Below, one piece after another: positions 11,350 to 25,542 of a stretch of 64,000 nt of DNA. Position 1 is the stretch's first letter; each line of letters begins with the position of its first letter. The position numbers and the translations under genes are program-made. The DNA is taken from positions 108,350,328 through 108,414,327 of the forward strand of contig CM019064.1 of NCBI GenBank assembly GCA_009667805.1. Direction: 5' to 3'. The notes under the pieces are model-generated. The model was given only the letters and a program-made list of their open reading frames with translations, was not told the DNA's origin and searched no databases. The DNA comes from Leptobrachium leishanense (Eukaryota > Chordata > Amphibia > Anura > Megophryidae).

Positions 11350-11636
11350 ATTAATATACTTATTGTACACACCTAAAATATGTTTCAGTAACTGTCTTAA
11401 CTAGTCACATGGGCACAATTTAACGAAACAAACATCTATGATAGATATATATGTACAGGGGTCAAGTTCTATAAAAATAAGTGAGGGAGCGCCTCAATCT
11501 TTTTGGTCCAAAATTAAGTACAGCCATCACATACATAATCCACCATCTCCAACTCAAATTGATTATATATAGACACACATTTATACAAGTGAGCTGGGAT
11601 TTAGGTAATTAATATAATAATCAGAGTAAATATCAT

Positions 11637-13430
11637 GGGCCCTATTCCAAAGTTGGTGCTAACTTAGCCAGAGCTGTTGTGAACGTAAAACAACCATTAT
11701 AGGGCTATATTCCATAGTTCACGATAACATGGGGGCGCTAACAGGGAAAATATGAGCCTGTAGATTTTCCCATAGTGTCCCCATGTTAGAGAGGTATTCC
11801 GGGGCAGGTGCTAGCTCAGCACCTTGCCCTGGAACTCAGCACTAGCCTCAGTGATACCCGCAGTTGTCAGGAACCTGGACGCCAGCGCCGCAGGAAACCT
11901 AAAAGCAAGCCAGTTTCCTGTAAGGAGACTGGTAATTCTTCTACAACCGGGCTGATCCAGCAACCAGGTGCTGACTAATGCATCCTGATTTCCCCCTCTA
12001 CAAAAAGGAACCACTCCCAAGACACAATGCTTCTGCATTGTCTTGGTGTATGCCAAGCTGACAGGGAGCTGCCTCTTGTTCCTCTATCTATCTAGACCCT
12101 AACTGTCTTGTCTCCACCAGCATTCCCTTCCTCTGTGCCTTGTATCCTACAGAAGTCTCAGAACCTGCTGCCCTGCATCCCGCAGAATCCGCTGCCTTGT
12201 ATCCTACAGAAGTCTCAGAACCTGCTGCCCTGCATCCCGCAGAATCCGCTGCCTTGTATCCTACCGAAGTCTCAGAACCTGCTGCCCTGCATCCCGCAGA
12301 ATCCGCTACCTTGTATCCTACAGAAGTCTCAGAACCTGCTGCCCTGCATCCCGCAGAATCCGCTACCTTGTATCCTACCGAAGTCTCAGAACCTGCTGCC
12401 CTGCATCCCGCAGAATTCGCTACCCTGCATCCTGCAGAATCCCCAGAGCCCATTGCTCTGCATTTCCTGGACCCTCTGCATTTCTTGGACCCTCTACAGA
12501 CCCAGGAACCTCTGCCTGCAAAAACACTCTGCCTCTATATATTTCTCTTTTGTTGTAGTTTAGTATAGTTTAGTATTGTCTTATCTTGCCTTCAGTTAAA
12601 GTTATTACTGTTTATTGTTTATTCAGTGTGCTCCCTTCCCTTCTATATTCATCTATTGCCTTTATGTTCTATAATTTCCTAATAAATCTTTTTGCTTATA
12701 CATCTACAACTCTCAACAAATATCATTGCATATTGGGCTCAATTCGACCACCCTGGAACCAGCTCCTTACAGCAGTAGAGCTTCCTTAGGACTCCAAGGA
12801 GGGTTGTGCTTCCAGGCCATGAACCGTGCACGATCTCGCTCTTGCGAGATTGCACAGTGCTACAGAGTGATTGCTGAGGGGGACTCAGAACTATTTGTTC
12901 CCAGTCTCCCTCCGCTCACAGCCACAAGAAGCTGTGGATTAGGCCACCCTCCTCGACGTGAGATGAGAGGTGAGTATGGGATTTAATGGGGATTTATAAT
13001 ATTTATAATATAATTATTTTGCATTTGCAGAATCATTTAACACCAACTTTTGGGACTCGAACTGCCTTGGACTTTAAGACTGCCTTGGACTTTAGGACTG
13101 CCTTGCGCGTCTCGATGGTAATTTGAGCCTGCACTTTGTAATACCTCACTTAATGAGATGCTAAAAATTATTGCGCACCTCATGATAGGTATAGGAAACA
13201 TTTAAGTACAGTAAGCTCACACAAGCTGCAAAGCGCAAAACATTTTCACCTGTGTGTAGCATCAGGATTGGAATATCGTTGTCAGACATTAAACTTACTT
13301 CTCCTAGCGCTTATGATTACATATCAAGAAGCTACATTAAAACCAACTGTGGAATAATGCCCATAGTCTATGGAGTTGTTAAGTTTACAACAGCTCTGGT
13401 TACGTTAGTACTAACTTTGGAATATTGCCC
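11637..13430. mobile_element. 3-bp-TSD TIR element (1794 bp), GGGCCCTATTCC family
   Basis: Ends GGGCCCTATTCCAAAGTTGG and its complement (...CTTTGGAATATTGCCC), with extended homology GTGCTAACTTAGCCAGAGCT, flanked by CAT on both sides (11634-11636, 13431-13433). Three-bp TSDs fit Harbinger-type transposition. It holds a 57-bp minisatellite and no transposase. Short relatives with the same ends are at 14289-14418 and 47472-47600; a fragment of its right half is at 33183-33412. Confidence 0.7.
12140..12424. repeat. 57-bp minisatellite, five units
   Basis: Units start at 12140, 12197, 12254, 12311 and 12368, each beginning TTGTATCCTAC and differing at a few bases, followed by a partial unit. Because 57 is 19 codons, frames stay open on both strands across it, giving apparent repetitive proteins. 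There is no evidence they are translated. Confidence 0.9.
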
Positions 13431-13917
13431 CATATATTTAAACAAAACATATGAATTAGCTATTAAGCAAATGTTTCAGAATATGAGCTAAATGGGAACT
13501 CTGTTCCTCTTCCAAAAATATTGTGTTCCCATGCATACCTGTCTGCTGGACTTTTATATATATATATATATCACCAGAGTATAGCAGAAGCAGTGATGCC
13601 TTTTTAATGGGCTAATCTTACACTTAACACGGCTTACCAAATCTACAATATATATATATATATATCTCAAAAGATTCCCCTAGCCTCCTTAAGAGGTGGT
13701 GGAAAAACAGAGAGCTCCCCAAACAAATTGGGATTAAACCCTACTAAATATTGCAATAAAGAACAAAAGAATACATAGGGAGTGAAAAGACACTCCCAAA
13801 CTCTTAAGTATTCAAGGAGATTAAAATCATATATTTATTAATGAACAATATAAAACAAAACAACATAATACATAGAGAACACAAAATTTCCAATTGTTAT
13901 ATATATATATACTGTAT

Positions 13918-14170
13918 ATTTGCAGAGGACATTTACACACCCCAGCAATTCAGAGAACTGCTTACAGAGCTCATGTGCTACATTCCCCATATGCAACAAA
14001 GAACTCTGGGTAGGACATGCAAATGAAGCCCTCGACTTCTCCTGTTTTTTGCATCTAGGGTCTGCTTCAACACAGAAACCTCCTTGCCAGTGCCATTCCA
14101 TACTAGACGGCCTTTTTTAGCAAAGGTCAGGTTATGCAACCAGTCACACTCACTCCTGTACAGCTGTTTC
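13918..14170 (+). repeat. TA-associated dispersed repeat, copy 2
   Basis: Same block order as copy 1 and again preceded by a TATATATATA run (13899-13910) and followed by another near 14193-14208. Pairwise divergence from copy 1 is moderate, with a few small indels. Confidence 0.65.
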
Positions 14171-14288
14171 TGGCTCATTTGCCCTAATTAATTAATATAT
14201 ATATATATCTCATTACAACATGCAATATTCAGAGTCCTTAATAGAACATATGTAGATAGATTGATATATTAACACAACAAACGTCTCT

Positions 14289-14418
14289 GGCCCATATTAC
14301 ATAGTTGGTGCAAACTTAGCCAGAGCTGTTGTAAACTTAAAACCTCCCTAGGCTATAATGGCTCTGGGAAGTTTACAACAGCTCTGGTTAAGTTAGCACC
14401 AACTATGTAATATGGCCC
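14289..14418. mobile_element. Foldback MITE of 130 bp, GGGCC family
   Basis: Almost entirely two inverted arms (CATATTACATAGTTGGTGC and complement, AGAGCTGTTGTAAACTT and complement) with a short centre, flanked by TCT on both sides. It has the same terminal sequence as the 1794-bp element just upstream. Confidence 0.75.
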
Positions 14419-14435
14419 TCTGTTTTTTACATTTA

Positions 14436-14904
14436 GGCTAATGTCAGACGAACGCAGTCTGAGTGTACTCTGTGTGCGTGTATAACGGACAGACATACTG
14501 AGGGAAGATACTGTAGACACCACACAATCCGTTTTTCTTGACGGACGTAGAAAAAAAAGGGAACTATGGGAAATAACATTAATATGAAAAATGATAAAAA
14601 TTTGAAAAGGATATGAAAAGACATTTTGTGCGTCAAGGTGCTGGATATCACAAATGCGCTGCGACTGACATCTCCTCATCGCTCACACAGAACGCTACGT
14701 GGACGTGGCGCACTCTGCGCATCCGTGGTAGCGGTTTTACGTTCTTGCTTAACTTGCACCCGTTTGCCATGTGTGTTGTGCGTGCGCAGTTCGGTGCGCA
14801 CGTACTTAGTGTGTGGGTCTCTATTGCTCATGATTCTATGCTACGACAGACGTTAAACTGTGCGGCAACACGGACGTGGTCACTGCGTTCGTCTGACGCC
14901 GGCC
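14436..14904. mobile_element. Short TIR element, GGCTAATGTCAGACG family
   Basis: Ends GGCTAATGTCAGACGAACGC and complement (GCGTTCGTCTGACGCCGGCC), flanked by TA on both sides (14434-14435, 14905-14906). CpG-rich, non-coding interior; relative of 3769-4186. The TA flank could be a 2-bp TSD or part of a longer TIR. Confidence 0.6.
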
Positions 14905-15249
14905 TAAGTGTTTTTCTCAAAGTAAAGATTCAACTAATAAATCCATATGTGGCAGTATTACATGAAAAATTCCCATAAGTAATGAGTCATAGTGTAAAAA
15001 AAGGTAGGTATACGTAATATGCTAGTTTTTTAACAACTACAACAGGGCACTTATACGTTATCATGGAAAAAAATGACAATTGGCCGGTATCTCGTTATCC
15101 ATTGTGTAAGTGCCGGCATAACTTTAAAGATAGCAAGCGTTAGTGTGTGCGTGTTAAAGTCCAGGGATGTTTCGTGCAAGTGAGATGATAAAGGTGATAT
15201 TTGAGAGATTCATAGTGAATTTTCATGGTATATGGATTTTAGGGAGAGG

Positions 15250-15460
15250 GTTAAAACATGGAGGGAACGGGAGGGAGAGCACAGAAAAAGAGAGAGGAGG
15301 AAAAGGAAGAAGAGAGGGTTATGGAAAGGAAAGAAGGATGGAAAAGAGAAGATGAGAAAAAAATAAAACATGGGGTGGTGGGTTGGAGCAGAATGAAAAT
15401 AAGGCAAACATTGGAAAAGAAAGAGTTAGAAAAGAAATGGGAGATGATGGGGCACCCCAT
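15250..15460. repeat. Purine-rich tract
   Basis: A plus strand made largely of GGA, GAA and AAAG words over about 200 bp. The Lys/Glu/Arg-rich frame across it is compositional and is not called as a gene. Confidence 0.6.
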
Positions 15461-17310
15461 AGGGAAACCTTCATCATGGCACCGCATACACATGTTGGGG
15501 GTCTCCCAGGACCCCAGCAGGGACACACTCTATGAAGGCATACCTAGATGCTGGCAGGTCTCACAGGAGAGATAGGTGTCCATACAAAACCATTTGTAAG
15601 TGTGGACCTGATACTTCTCTTTGATACTAAATTCTCCATTAGATTTAGTCTCTTCTAGTTCATAAATCCATTCACAAAACAGAGGGGGGGGGGTTACTGA
15701 AGTCCAATGAGTGGAAATTAGCAATTAGGGCCCTTGCTGTCAGGAACATTAGAATAGCTACACGTTCCTTAGCTATCTCATTTTTAATACACATACATTT
15801 TGTGACTTTTGTCCATGGACTAACGTATTTGATGTTGTGGGAATAGAGATTTTTTAAAGCAGGACTTATATTTTCTCTACAGGGAAACGTAATTCTCTCT
15901 GTAGAAATAGTGTAATATTACCTCCTGTAGCAAAAGGTCAACAAACTTTATTGCTACATTACAGATAGCAGAGAGTGGGGGTCACACACTACTTATGAGC
16001 TTCTGAGGATACGGTTTCAATATCAGACATTTCTAGGATTTCTAATTACAATTAAGGAAGCTACATTGCTAATAATTCATTTTCATCACTACAAATAATA
16101 TTTAACCCTTTTCCGCCCACGGGGCGTACTATTCCATTCCCCTGGGGGGTGGGCTTTAATGCTGAGGGACATCATAGCGAGTCTATAACTATCTCAGAAT
16201 AACAATCTACAGGCAAAATTGATGTTTTTCCATCACTTTAGTGCTAATCACACATCCCACATTTCATATAAATTCTATGGTAATATTTTTTACAACAAAA
16301 AGTGAAAGGTAGTGAAAGGGTGTGGCGCAATTAAAAAAAGTGTGTGTGTATACATATATATATATATATAGTTGAAGGAAATGTAAAATTGTTATTGGTA
16401 TAGAATAGATATTGAGTTCCAAACACTAAAGAAATCCTTCCAAGTCAAACAAAACCATGTTTAAACTACCAAATCCATCTATTTAAATGAAATATTAATA
16501 AATAAAATACCCAGCACATGTGAACACAGATAATAGTAGAACTCGGCAATATTGCAATTCACTTTACACATACAGTATATTAACACTCTACTTCTCCATA
16601 ATTGCTAGATAATTTACTTAATTAATGCATTTAATTAATGTTTACATTTTTCTGTACTATAAAATTATAAATTAAGGGAAATTTGTGAGTAGGTAGGGAC
16701 AGTTTTGTCAAGATCAGTGCTAAACCAACTTGCTTATTTATATTCTGATAGGAGTGCAGCAAAATCTGCTGGTGCTTGTAATGGCCGAAAATATAGAACT
16801 AACTAGAAAGCAGTCAAAGAGAACACCAAGGTCTGGGATCGGAGATAGCACAGAAATGAAAAACTAACAATGTTTGAGGAGGAGAGAGGTCAGAATAACC
16901 AAATATGAAGCTGAAGTCAAATACTCATCACACTGAGGAACATGATAAATGGACTAATATGACGACAACAGAGCAGGGAGCAGCAGAAAAGGCAAAGTTA
17001 TATCATTTTAAACGTGTGCTAGAAACAGTAAGGGCGCAGCTTTCTGGACCATCTGCAGATTCAAGTAGAAGGTTGATGCAGGTACAAATGGGAGTCATTA
17101 GATTGATGAAGAACAAGCAGCAACAGAATGTCACATGGCTGGGCTCTGGTGGGCAAGCATTGGTATAATGACACATGGCTAGACAGGCATTAGACAGGTG
17201 TCAGTACAATGATGCACATACTGCCTTGCATCATTGCAATGATACAAGGTTGTGAAAGATGTGACCTATATATGAATATATGAGTTGCTTAGTTAAGAAA
17301 ATCCCAATAA
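15461..17310. other. Intronic DNA with one unrecognised open frame
   Basis: Mostly AT-rich with a TA run near 16347-16369; a decayed TTAACCCTTTTCC piggyBac-like end lies near 16095. The frame at 16905-17168 (87 residues, polar, helix-like) matches nothing I recognise and sits upstream of an L1 tail, so it could be a decayed retroelement segment. Confidence 0.35.
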
Positions 17311-17653
17311 ATGATCTCATATGAAGGCTTGGAAAAAAGAGTTCTACCCATTGCTTTTAGACAGATTTCGACTTGGGTCCAATCACAAGAAAATTTGCTC
17401 AAATATTATTATACTTTTAGAAAACTTCTATTTCTTAATAAACTTACAAATCAACTAGTAAAACAAATAACTTTGACAGCTAGATGTTGTATCTCTCAAT
17501 CTTGGAAACCTCAAAAGTCCAACTGCCAAATTTTGTCAAAAATTAGCTTTGATCTATCTTATGTGCTCCCTGATAGCACAGTTAGCCAACACTTCTGAAA
17601 TGTTTAATACTATTTGGGGTTCTTATGTTTTAAAACAAATGCTTCCCAATTAA
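17311..17653 (+). pseudogene. L1-type LINE ORF2 C-terminal fragment
   Basis: Translation gives a C-terminal L1-like segment: KQITLTARCCISQSWKPQK resembles the conserved A-R-x-x-I-A-x-x-W-K region, and after a +1 frameshift near 17570-17600 it continues SEMFNTIWGSYV before a stop, matching the usual F-x-x-I-W-x-P end. The fragment is 5'-truncated and broken. The nearby NCAATAAA signals could belong to its 3' end. Confidence 0.6.
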
Positions 17654-17879
17654 TACATAGATTGCATATAGTTCTTTAGTCTTGTATGTCAATAAATTGT
17701 TATAGCCCTTTTTGATTAGAATTATAGTTTATGCAAAGATTTTAATAATTATAGCTAAATGGCTAGACAGATGTATTACGTATTTGCCTTGATCCATTAG
17801 GTAATTTTACTATTCTTGTTTTATTTGCAAGGTACATTAATATAATTCAATGAAAGGTAAATAATTAAAAACAATGTGG

Positions 17880-18545
17880 TCTAAACCTCATACTATTGGC
17901 CTGACCTTGGTGATGTTCCCCAAACCCCATGTGGCTAACAACTGTTTAATGTAAGGGTGAGGGAGTAGCAGTTAGGGGTCCTTAACCACAAGGAAAGTTA
18001 ATAAATCGCCCACTGATGACCGGTCGCCCGCAAGGAGATAAACAAAGACATAACACAATAATAACTCCGACTCCTTTGTACTGTGAAATGATATATCTTT
18101 TATTATCGGCCACAGCTACAACCCCACCAAATATAAAATCATATATAAAATTAACATGTATTTAACATAGAAACAGGAAAATAACAGACAGTGCCAAAAG
18201 GGTTCTCCACACTTCAACCATACCTCTCCTAAACCAAAACCAACTTAAATCCGTTTCCATCTCCTATACTTCTAATCTGCCAAATTCCACCTTATACCAA
18301 GAAACACTACCTCAGCACTGCCTACCAACCCCCGCTGTGACAAAAGGGGAAAATAAAAAACCCAATTGGCCTAAAAAACAACATCAACACACTGCACGTG
18401 TGCCTTTTAACTGCTCCTATAACCCCGCCCCTATTCATCCCACTCTAACTGCCTCCCTAGCTGGAAATCCTCCTTACATGCTGACATCAGGGGCAACTTA
18501 AGGGTCCTCCACCTGAGTTATTCCAGGCCTCCATTATACCTGGTA
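17880..18545 (-). repeat. Possible solitary LTR or retroposon, unclassified
   Basis: More GC-rich than its surroundings. On the minus strand it has a promoter-like GGGGCGGGGTTATAGG and, further on, TAATAAAAGATATATC, a polyadenylation-like signal, an order expected for an LTR. No TG...CA ends or TSD could be fixed. Low certainty. Confidence 0.3.
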
Positions 18546-20729
18546 TATCGTTTTCCTTGGGGTAGTGTGTGAGGTTAGTTGTCTGAAAAAAGTGATTTTG
18601 ATAATGCTTTGTGTGTATATTTTCTTATTTTTTCCTAATTCTCAATCATTTCTGGCTCCAAGAAGATATGTCATGTAATATAATAGTTGAGGATTCATGA
18701 CGTTTAGGTCTGCCAAAGAATAATGGTTAATGGCATGGGTTTAGTCCTAAAAAAATAAGTTTTGAAACTCTCCAAGACTGCTGCTTCTCAATTAACGATT
18801 GATATGTTGTACTTAATCCACCACCCAAAATGCAAACTTGATATCAAAATTGAAACATAAAGAGCTTTCCCTGGTTATAGGGAGGTCTTATAATTGAAAC
18901 ATATCATATTTTTGGTGAGTCAATATGGAAACATATGATTGCAGCCAAATAAAACCTTCTCGGCGTGTGGGCCAAAAGGGAATTCTGGTCCATGTGAGAA
19001 AATAGTGGATGAACTGCATTCCCCCTTCCCTTGACGCCAGATTATTGGGAATAATGGATAGAAAACAGTCATTGTTATAAAGATAATTCAACCATATTAT
19101 TTCAAAATCGCTTTAATGTTTAACTGTATAATTGGGGTTATGGGAAAAGAATAAGAGAAGCTTTCTCAGAATCATACAGTAGTGTAGGAATCGGTTTAAT
19201 TTGCAAAGTACACATTCAGTAAATACATTTAGAATTTGTCACAGTCAGTTCTTGTTTTTGGTGACTTTTATGTTTAGTAGAAAACTAATCAATTCCAAAC
19301 AGTATTCAATTGCTAATTACCAACATGCATGATCAAACATGGCGAAAGAAAGTGTGATACAATTGTCAGACCAACAATGTGAATTGATATGTGATTTATC
19401 TTTAATTGAATCTGAAAATACTATAGTTTGTATCACATGTATACACATAGGCAATTATTTTCTAATTTTCAAAGTATATATTTTGTAATATGATTATAGT
19501 TGGGTAGCTAATAAAACTGTATTTTTTAGAGTGAGCATGACTGAACACAGAAGCAAATCTATTTAAAATTAAAAATTGCTGAAATATTCATTTAGGCATT
19601 TCATTGCTTATGCATGACTTTTTTCTAAATAGTTCTTAAAACAATTATATACAGTATCTGTGTAATTTTTAAAAGAAAGTCTGTAAAGAAAAAACTAGTT
19701 CAAGTCATACAATAATTAAAAGGATGTGAGTGTTTTGAGCAAAAGTTGCTGTTCGAAAATCCTAGTAGCTATGAACTGTTGCAGATCCCAGCAGAGTTGC
19801 AATCCCCCTGACATTATAATTAAGTATATTAACCCACACTCTCTGATGGGTGCGAGGTAATCTATAATTAAATTAGCCCATTGTAGTTCAAACAAAAAAC
19901 ATATAAAGCACAAAGAAACCTGTCACATTTACAGACACAAAAAAGTCAAAAGTGCAGAACGTTTGCAAGTATAAAAACCCTAGCCAAATTGGCAGTTTCA
20001 AAGAGCCGAGGCTTTGTAATGGAATAAGGAGAATGAGACGAAGAGAATTAATGAATGTAAATAATACAATATGATAGCATATGTGAATAGTAAAAAAAAA
20101 TCATTCCCGACATAACAAGTGGAGTTAAATTTGGTAATTCTAGGAAAAAAATTACAGAAACACTAGTAGAATGTAATGACTATTAAAAATAAAAAACACT
20201 GTTGTCATTTATGGTAAAATAACACAAAATATGGATGAAAGGCACATACAAGACCATAATGTTAAACATTGGTAATTTCCCTTTTGACTATGTATTATAT
20301 TTTTGTTACTAATAAATATGGCACAATTAAGGCATTTAAGACTAATAGGTTAAAAGGTAATAATTTTTGAAGAAATGAAAGAAACACCCCGCACAGTGGT
20401 GACACAAACTCTTATTTGTGTGGTTGCACTACTGTGAGCCCCCTGCTTGATCCCCCCTACCACCAGAGGGGAGGGTCAGGGGACTGACTGAGCCATTCAA
20501 ATGCAGGGGCTTAGTACTGTCAAGATCCTCAGCTCAGAAAGTCCTAAGCACAGTTTTCCTGGGCTTGGAGTACTTTGGATAACAGCCCTATCCAATGGTA
20601 TCAAAGTCTCGCTGCATTGAGAGCCACTGAGTTGGCTGGAACGACCAGCCCCTCTGCAATCATGTGACATGTTGAGTTCAAAGCATGTCATATCTTATAG
20701 AACAAAGAGAGAGACCAGTGCTAGATTTA
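18546..20729. other. Intronic DNA without recognised element
   Basis: AT-rich, no TIR pairs, no domain-bearing frames. A more GC-balanced patch around 20390-20690 was not recognised. Confidence 0.4.
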
Positions 20730-22340
<1,611 letters not shown>

Positions 22341-23343
22341 TAGGTGAGCTTTTAAAGGAAACTAAAGGGTAAAAAAACAAGTGGGGGAGTGCAGAGGCAG
22401 TTAAAATGGGCTTAATATTTAAACCCTCTTTTTTTCTACCCCTTCTATTTTATCACTATAGTATCCTCTTTTATCCCTAAAGTATCCATTTAATTATACA
22501 TAATTACTATCTAATTTATGGTAGTTGTATACATATACTTTTCAACTAATATCACATGTTATATCACACTGTACCCATAATTTACATTAGGAAAAGAAAA
22601 CTAAACTAAAGAAAAATTTAATCTAAAAGGCACACATCAATTTTTCAAAGTGAAAAAGATGTATTTCAGCAACTGTAGAACACCCTTTTACATGTGAAAT
22701 ATAAACATTTACAAATACTCGATATTCCACTACATGGAGGTTTGCTCAAAAATTTATCCAACTTTATTTAAGTCGATGTTTCAGTCCTGAATTACTTCTT
22801 TCAAAATAAAGAAACACATTACAATGAACAAATATACTGTATATACTTACATTTAGAATCAGTGGTGAAATTCCGACCGCCAAGGCGTCGTGGTACCAGA
22901 AACGGAAATGGAAGAGGATCCACAAAAAGCAAAAGGTTGTCATGAAAACTACAATGCCCAGCACCTGAGGTCACGCTCGATAAAACAATCAACAATGTAA
23001 CATACACTAAAATACAATCTTGCAAAGAGAAATTGCAAAAGGAGATTTCAACCAAGAGCTGGCACAAAAAACACAATAATGAATCCATACATATTAGCAG
23101 GTTTCCAAAAAGCAATGCAAATACTTTTTATCATTCAGACTTTTAGGTTCCGAAGTGTCAAGGGTATGAACTCAGAATGATTCTCGTTTTAAAATTACAA
23201 TCCCATGATCCCCGCCATGAGCCATGGGGGGAACATGGTCAATCCCAATAACCAATAATACAAGAGTTGGCCTGAATCGCAATCACCACCAGTGGGCAGG
23301 GCTGGAACTAGTGGAAACGTGACAGTATATATATAATATATAC

Positions 23344-23398
23344 ATGGTCAGGTTTATGCAACTGGTCAAAGTCACTCCTAGGACAGCGCTGTTTCGGG
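23344..23398 (+). repeat. TA-associated dispersed repeat, partial copy
   Basis: Matches only the GGTCAGGTTTATGCAAC to GGACAGCGCTGTTTC end of the family, directly after a TATATATATAATATATA run. Confidence 0.55.
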
Positions 23399-23726
23399 GA
23401 TATCAAGGATAAAGGCTCAAATGGGGCCGGAACATCGGGCAAGTTCACAGGAACATTTTTAATGTATATCGATTTTTTATTTTTTTATTTTACCTTTTCA
23501 AGACCTCAAGTACATCCCTTCCTCCGGTTTTTGTTATATATATATATATATACACACATTCCAGTAGATTGACCAAGTGTACTAATCAAAATTGGCCTAT
23601 GTTACAGAATGCAAATAAATTGCATGAATGTTTAGGTTGCCACCAATGATCTATTACAAACGTAATAGGAATTTGAGAGATTTTTTGGTGCATACAGATC
23701 AATATGCTTAAGTGAATAAGATGGAC

Positions 23727-23975
23727 TTTAGAAACCCCAGATGTTTTCGAAGTCTGGCGTGTATTATGGATAACTTTTCTATTCCTGGAAAATCATTTAT
23801 CCATCCACACAGTGGGATTGTCTTTAAGGATTGACACCGAATTACCTGCACTACAAAATTTGTAATGTATAGTTTAACCTATTTGTGTGGTTTGGTTTAC
23901 ATTGGAAAAAGTATTAATGATCTTCGGGAGAGACTAGCTTATCATAGAACAGTGATACGTGGGGCCCTTGATGGT
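23727..23975 (+). pseudogene. Penelope-like GIY-YIG endonuclease fragment
   Basis: In one plus frame: a linker with CFRSLACIMDN, HPHSGIVFKD, a stop codon, then HRITCTTKFVMYSLTYLCGL followed by VYIGKSINDLRERLAYHR. The order T-C, V-x-Y-x-L, CGLVYIGK and LRERLxxHR is the C-terminal GIY-YIG endonuclease of Penelope-like retroelements, here with LVYIG in place of YIG. The in-frame stop and the absence of the reverse transcriptase make it nonfunctional. Confidence 0.75.
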
Positions 23976-24432
23976 AAGATAGTCTACAGCTGGTAGCACG
24001 GCATTTCTATCTGAAACAGCATCCCCTTTCATCATTACGCGTTATTGCAATTGACCAGGTTCCCCTCTTGACTCGTGGAGGTGATTGTGGGGTTGAAATT
24101 TTAAAACGAGAATCATTCTGAGTTCATACCCTTGACATTTTGGCACCTAAAAGTCTGAATGATAATATGTATGGATTCATTATTGTGTTTTTTGTGCCGG
24201 CTCTTGTTTAAAACCTCCTTTTGCGATTTCTCTGTGCAAGATTGTATTTTAGTGTATGTTACATTGTTGATTGTTTTATTGAGCGTGCCCTTGCGTGCGT
24301 TGTGGTTTCCATGACAACCTTTTGGGTGTTGTGGATCCTCTTCACCTTTTAAGAGACTGCGTGTACCATATTTGCCCTAGAGGACCGTGCTATAGCGCCC
24401 CCTGTGACGTGACGGATCACAATATATATTTT

Positions 24433-24574
24433 AAAGTTTATTAATATGGCATTAAAAACCGACATTTTGGCCCCTAGATAAAGGCCTCTAAAACCGAGGT
24501 TTAGGCCTCCCTTGATAAAGGCCTCTAGGCCAGGGGCCAAAACGTCAGTTTTTAATACCATATTAATAAACTTT
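24433..24574. repeat. Inverted repeat with hammerhead-like residues
   Basis: Arms AAAGTTTATTAATATGG and complement, with TTGATAAAGGCC...GGCCAAAACGTC between them in both orientations. It resembles the HHR segment but with changed core positions (UUGAUAA, AAAAC), so it is presumed dead. Confidence 0.55.
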
Positions 24575-24603
24575 GATTTTTAGAGAAGTGCTCAAGTGCC
24601 TTC

Positions 24604-25542
24604 TTTTAACATATATATACACATATACATATACACACACACTGAACTACAGATGTATATTTTATAGTTGACAATACAAACGATGAATAGATAGATGCAG
24701 ACTTATAAAACTATGTACATCGTGCAAATTTTCTGGAGTTAATTGTGACTAATATATTCAATTATTAGCTAGAGCTACTTAGAATACAATCATGAAAACA
24801 TTATTAAATTAGAAATTGCAGTACATTACAGCAGATAGAAAAAGGAATTATCTTTAAAATACCACATAAACAGTGTTGGTTCACCTGCTGATTTCAATAA
24901 TGACAGTACAGATCAGGTGCACAAATTAATGTCAAAATGATGGATGCTCTCCTGCAAGTAATCTGCAGTTAACATTTGTCATGTATTTTGTCAACTATTT
25001 CCCTTGGCAAATTCATCTCTTCAACTATGAAATGCAATTTATATCTTAGTAATGCAGAGAAACACACGCACAAACACACACTTGGAACAAACAAGGTTGT
25101 TATTGCACTTGGCTATCATCTTGTCGATTTTTTCTTGCAGAGTTTTCATCCCTTTGCAATAAGCAATTTTTGTTGAAAAAAAATACCATAACTATTATTT
25201 GAAACATGATATGCCAACAGTTTTAACGCAAGAATAAAGAATGCAATTTTGTATACAAGTTATTATTATGACATAAACACTGACATTAAATTAACGGGAA
25301 TTTGCAATTTGTTTAAGTTTATATTTATTTTGTAATCCTTTAGAGAAATATTGTTTGGATGTGGAGCTCTGAACAGTGTATGGTGTCCCTTATGTTGCAG
25401 TGTTTCACATAGGTTCTGCATTATTATCAAACTGTCAAGGATGATCTGACCATGTGATGACAATAGATATGACCATATATTGAATGGTCATATATACTAC
25501 ATGTATGTTTGCATAGTGATTATGATGAGTTTAATAGCAATG
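24604..25542. other. Intronic DNA without recognised element
   Basis: AT-rich with a short CA/TA run at 24610-24640; no conserved frame or TIR pair seen. Confidence 0.4.

Larger units (their letters stand above)
22743..24575. mobile_element. Penelope-like element remnant with inverted flanks
   Basis: Two arms (about 22910-23196 and 24093-24350) are reverse complements, e.g. CATTCAGACTTTTAGGTTCC against GGCACCTAAAAGTCTGAATG, and enclose an endonuclease fragment. A decayed hammerhead-like segment with GAAACATCGAC on the minus strand (about 22760-22795) sits outside the left arm. Inverted terminal repeats around endonuclease sequence are typical of Penelope-like insertions. The outer limits are approximate. 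Confidence 0.65.

Noticed and set aside
12088..12568. Repetitive proteins of 121-151 residues on both strands
   Set aside because: Product of a 57-bp minisatellite whose period is a multiple of three; no start context, splice sites or homology.
16095..16330. Another piggyBac-type MITE starting TTAACCCTTTTCC
   Set aside because: Only one end is visible; no partner end with TTAA was found.
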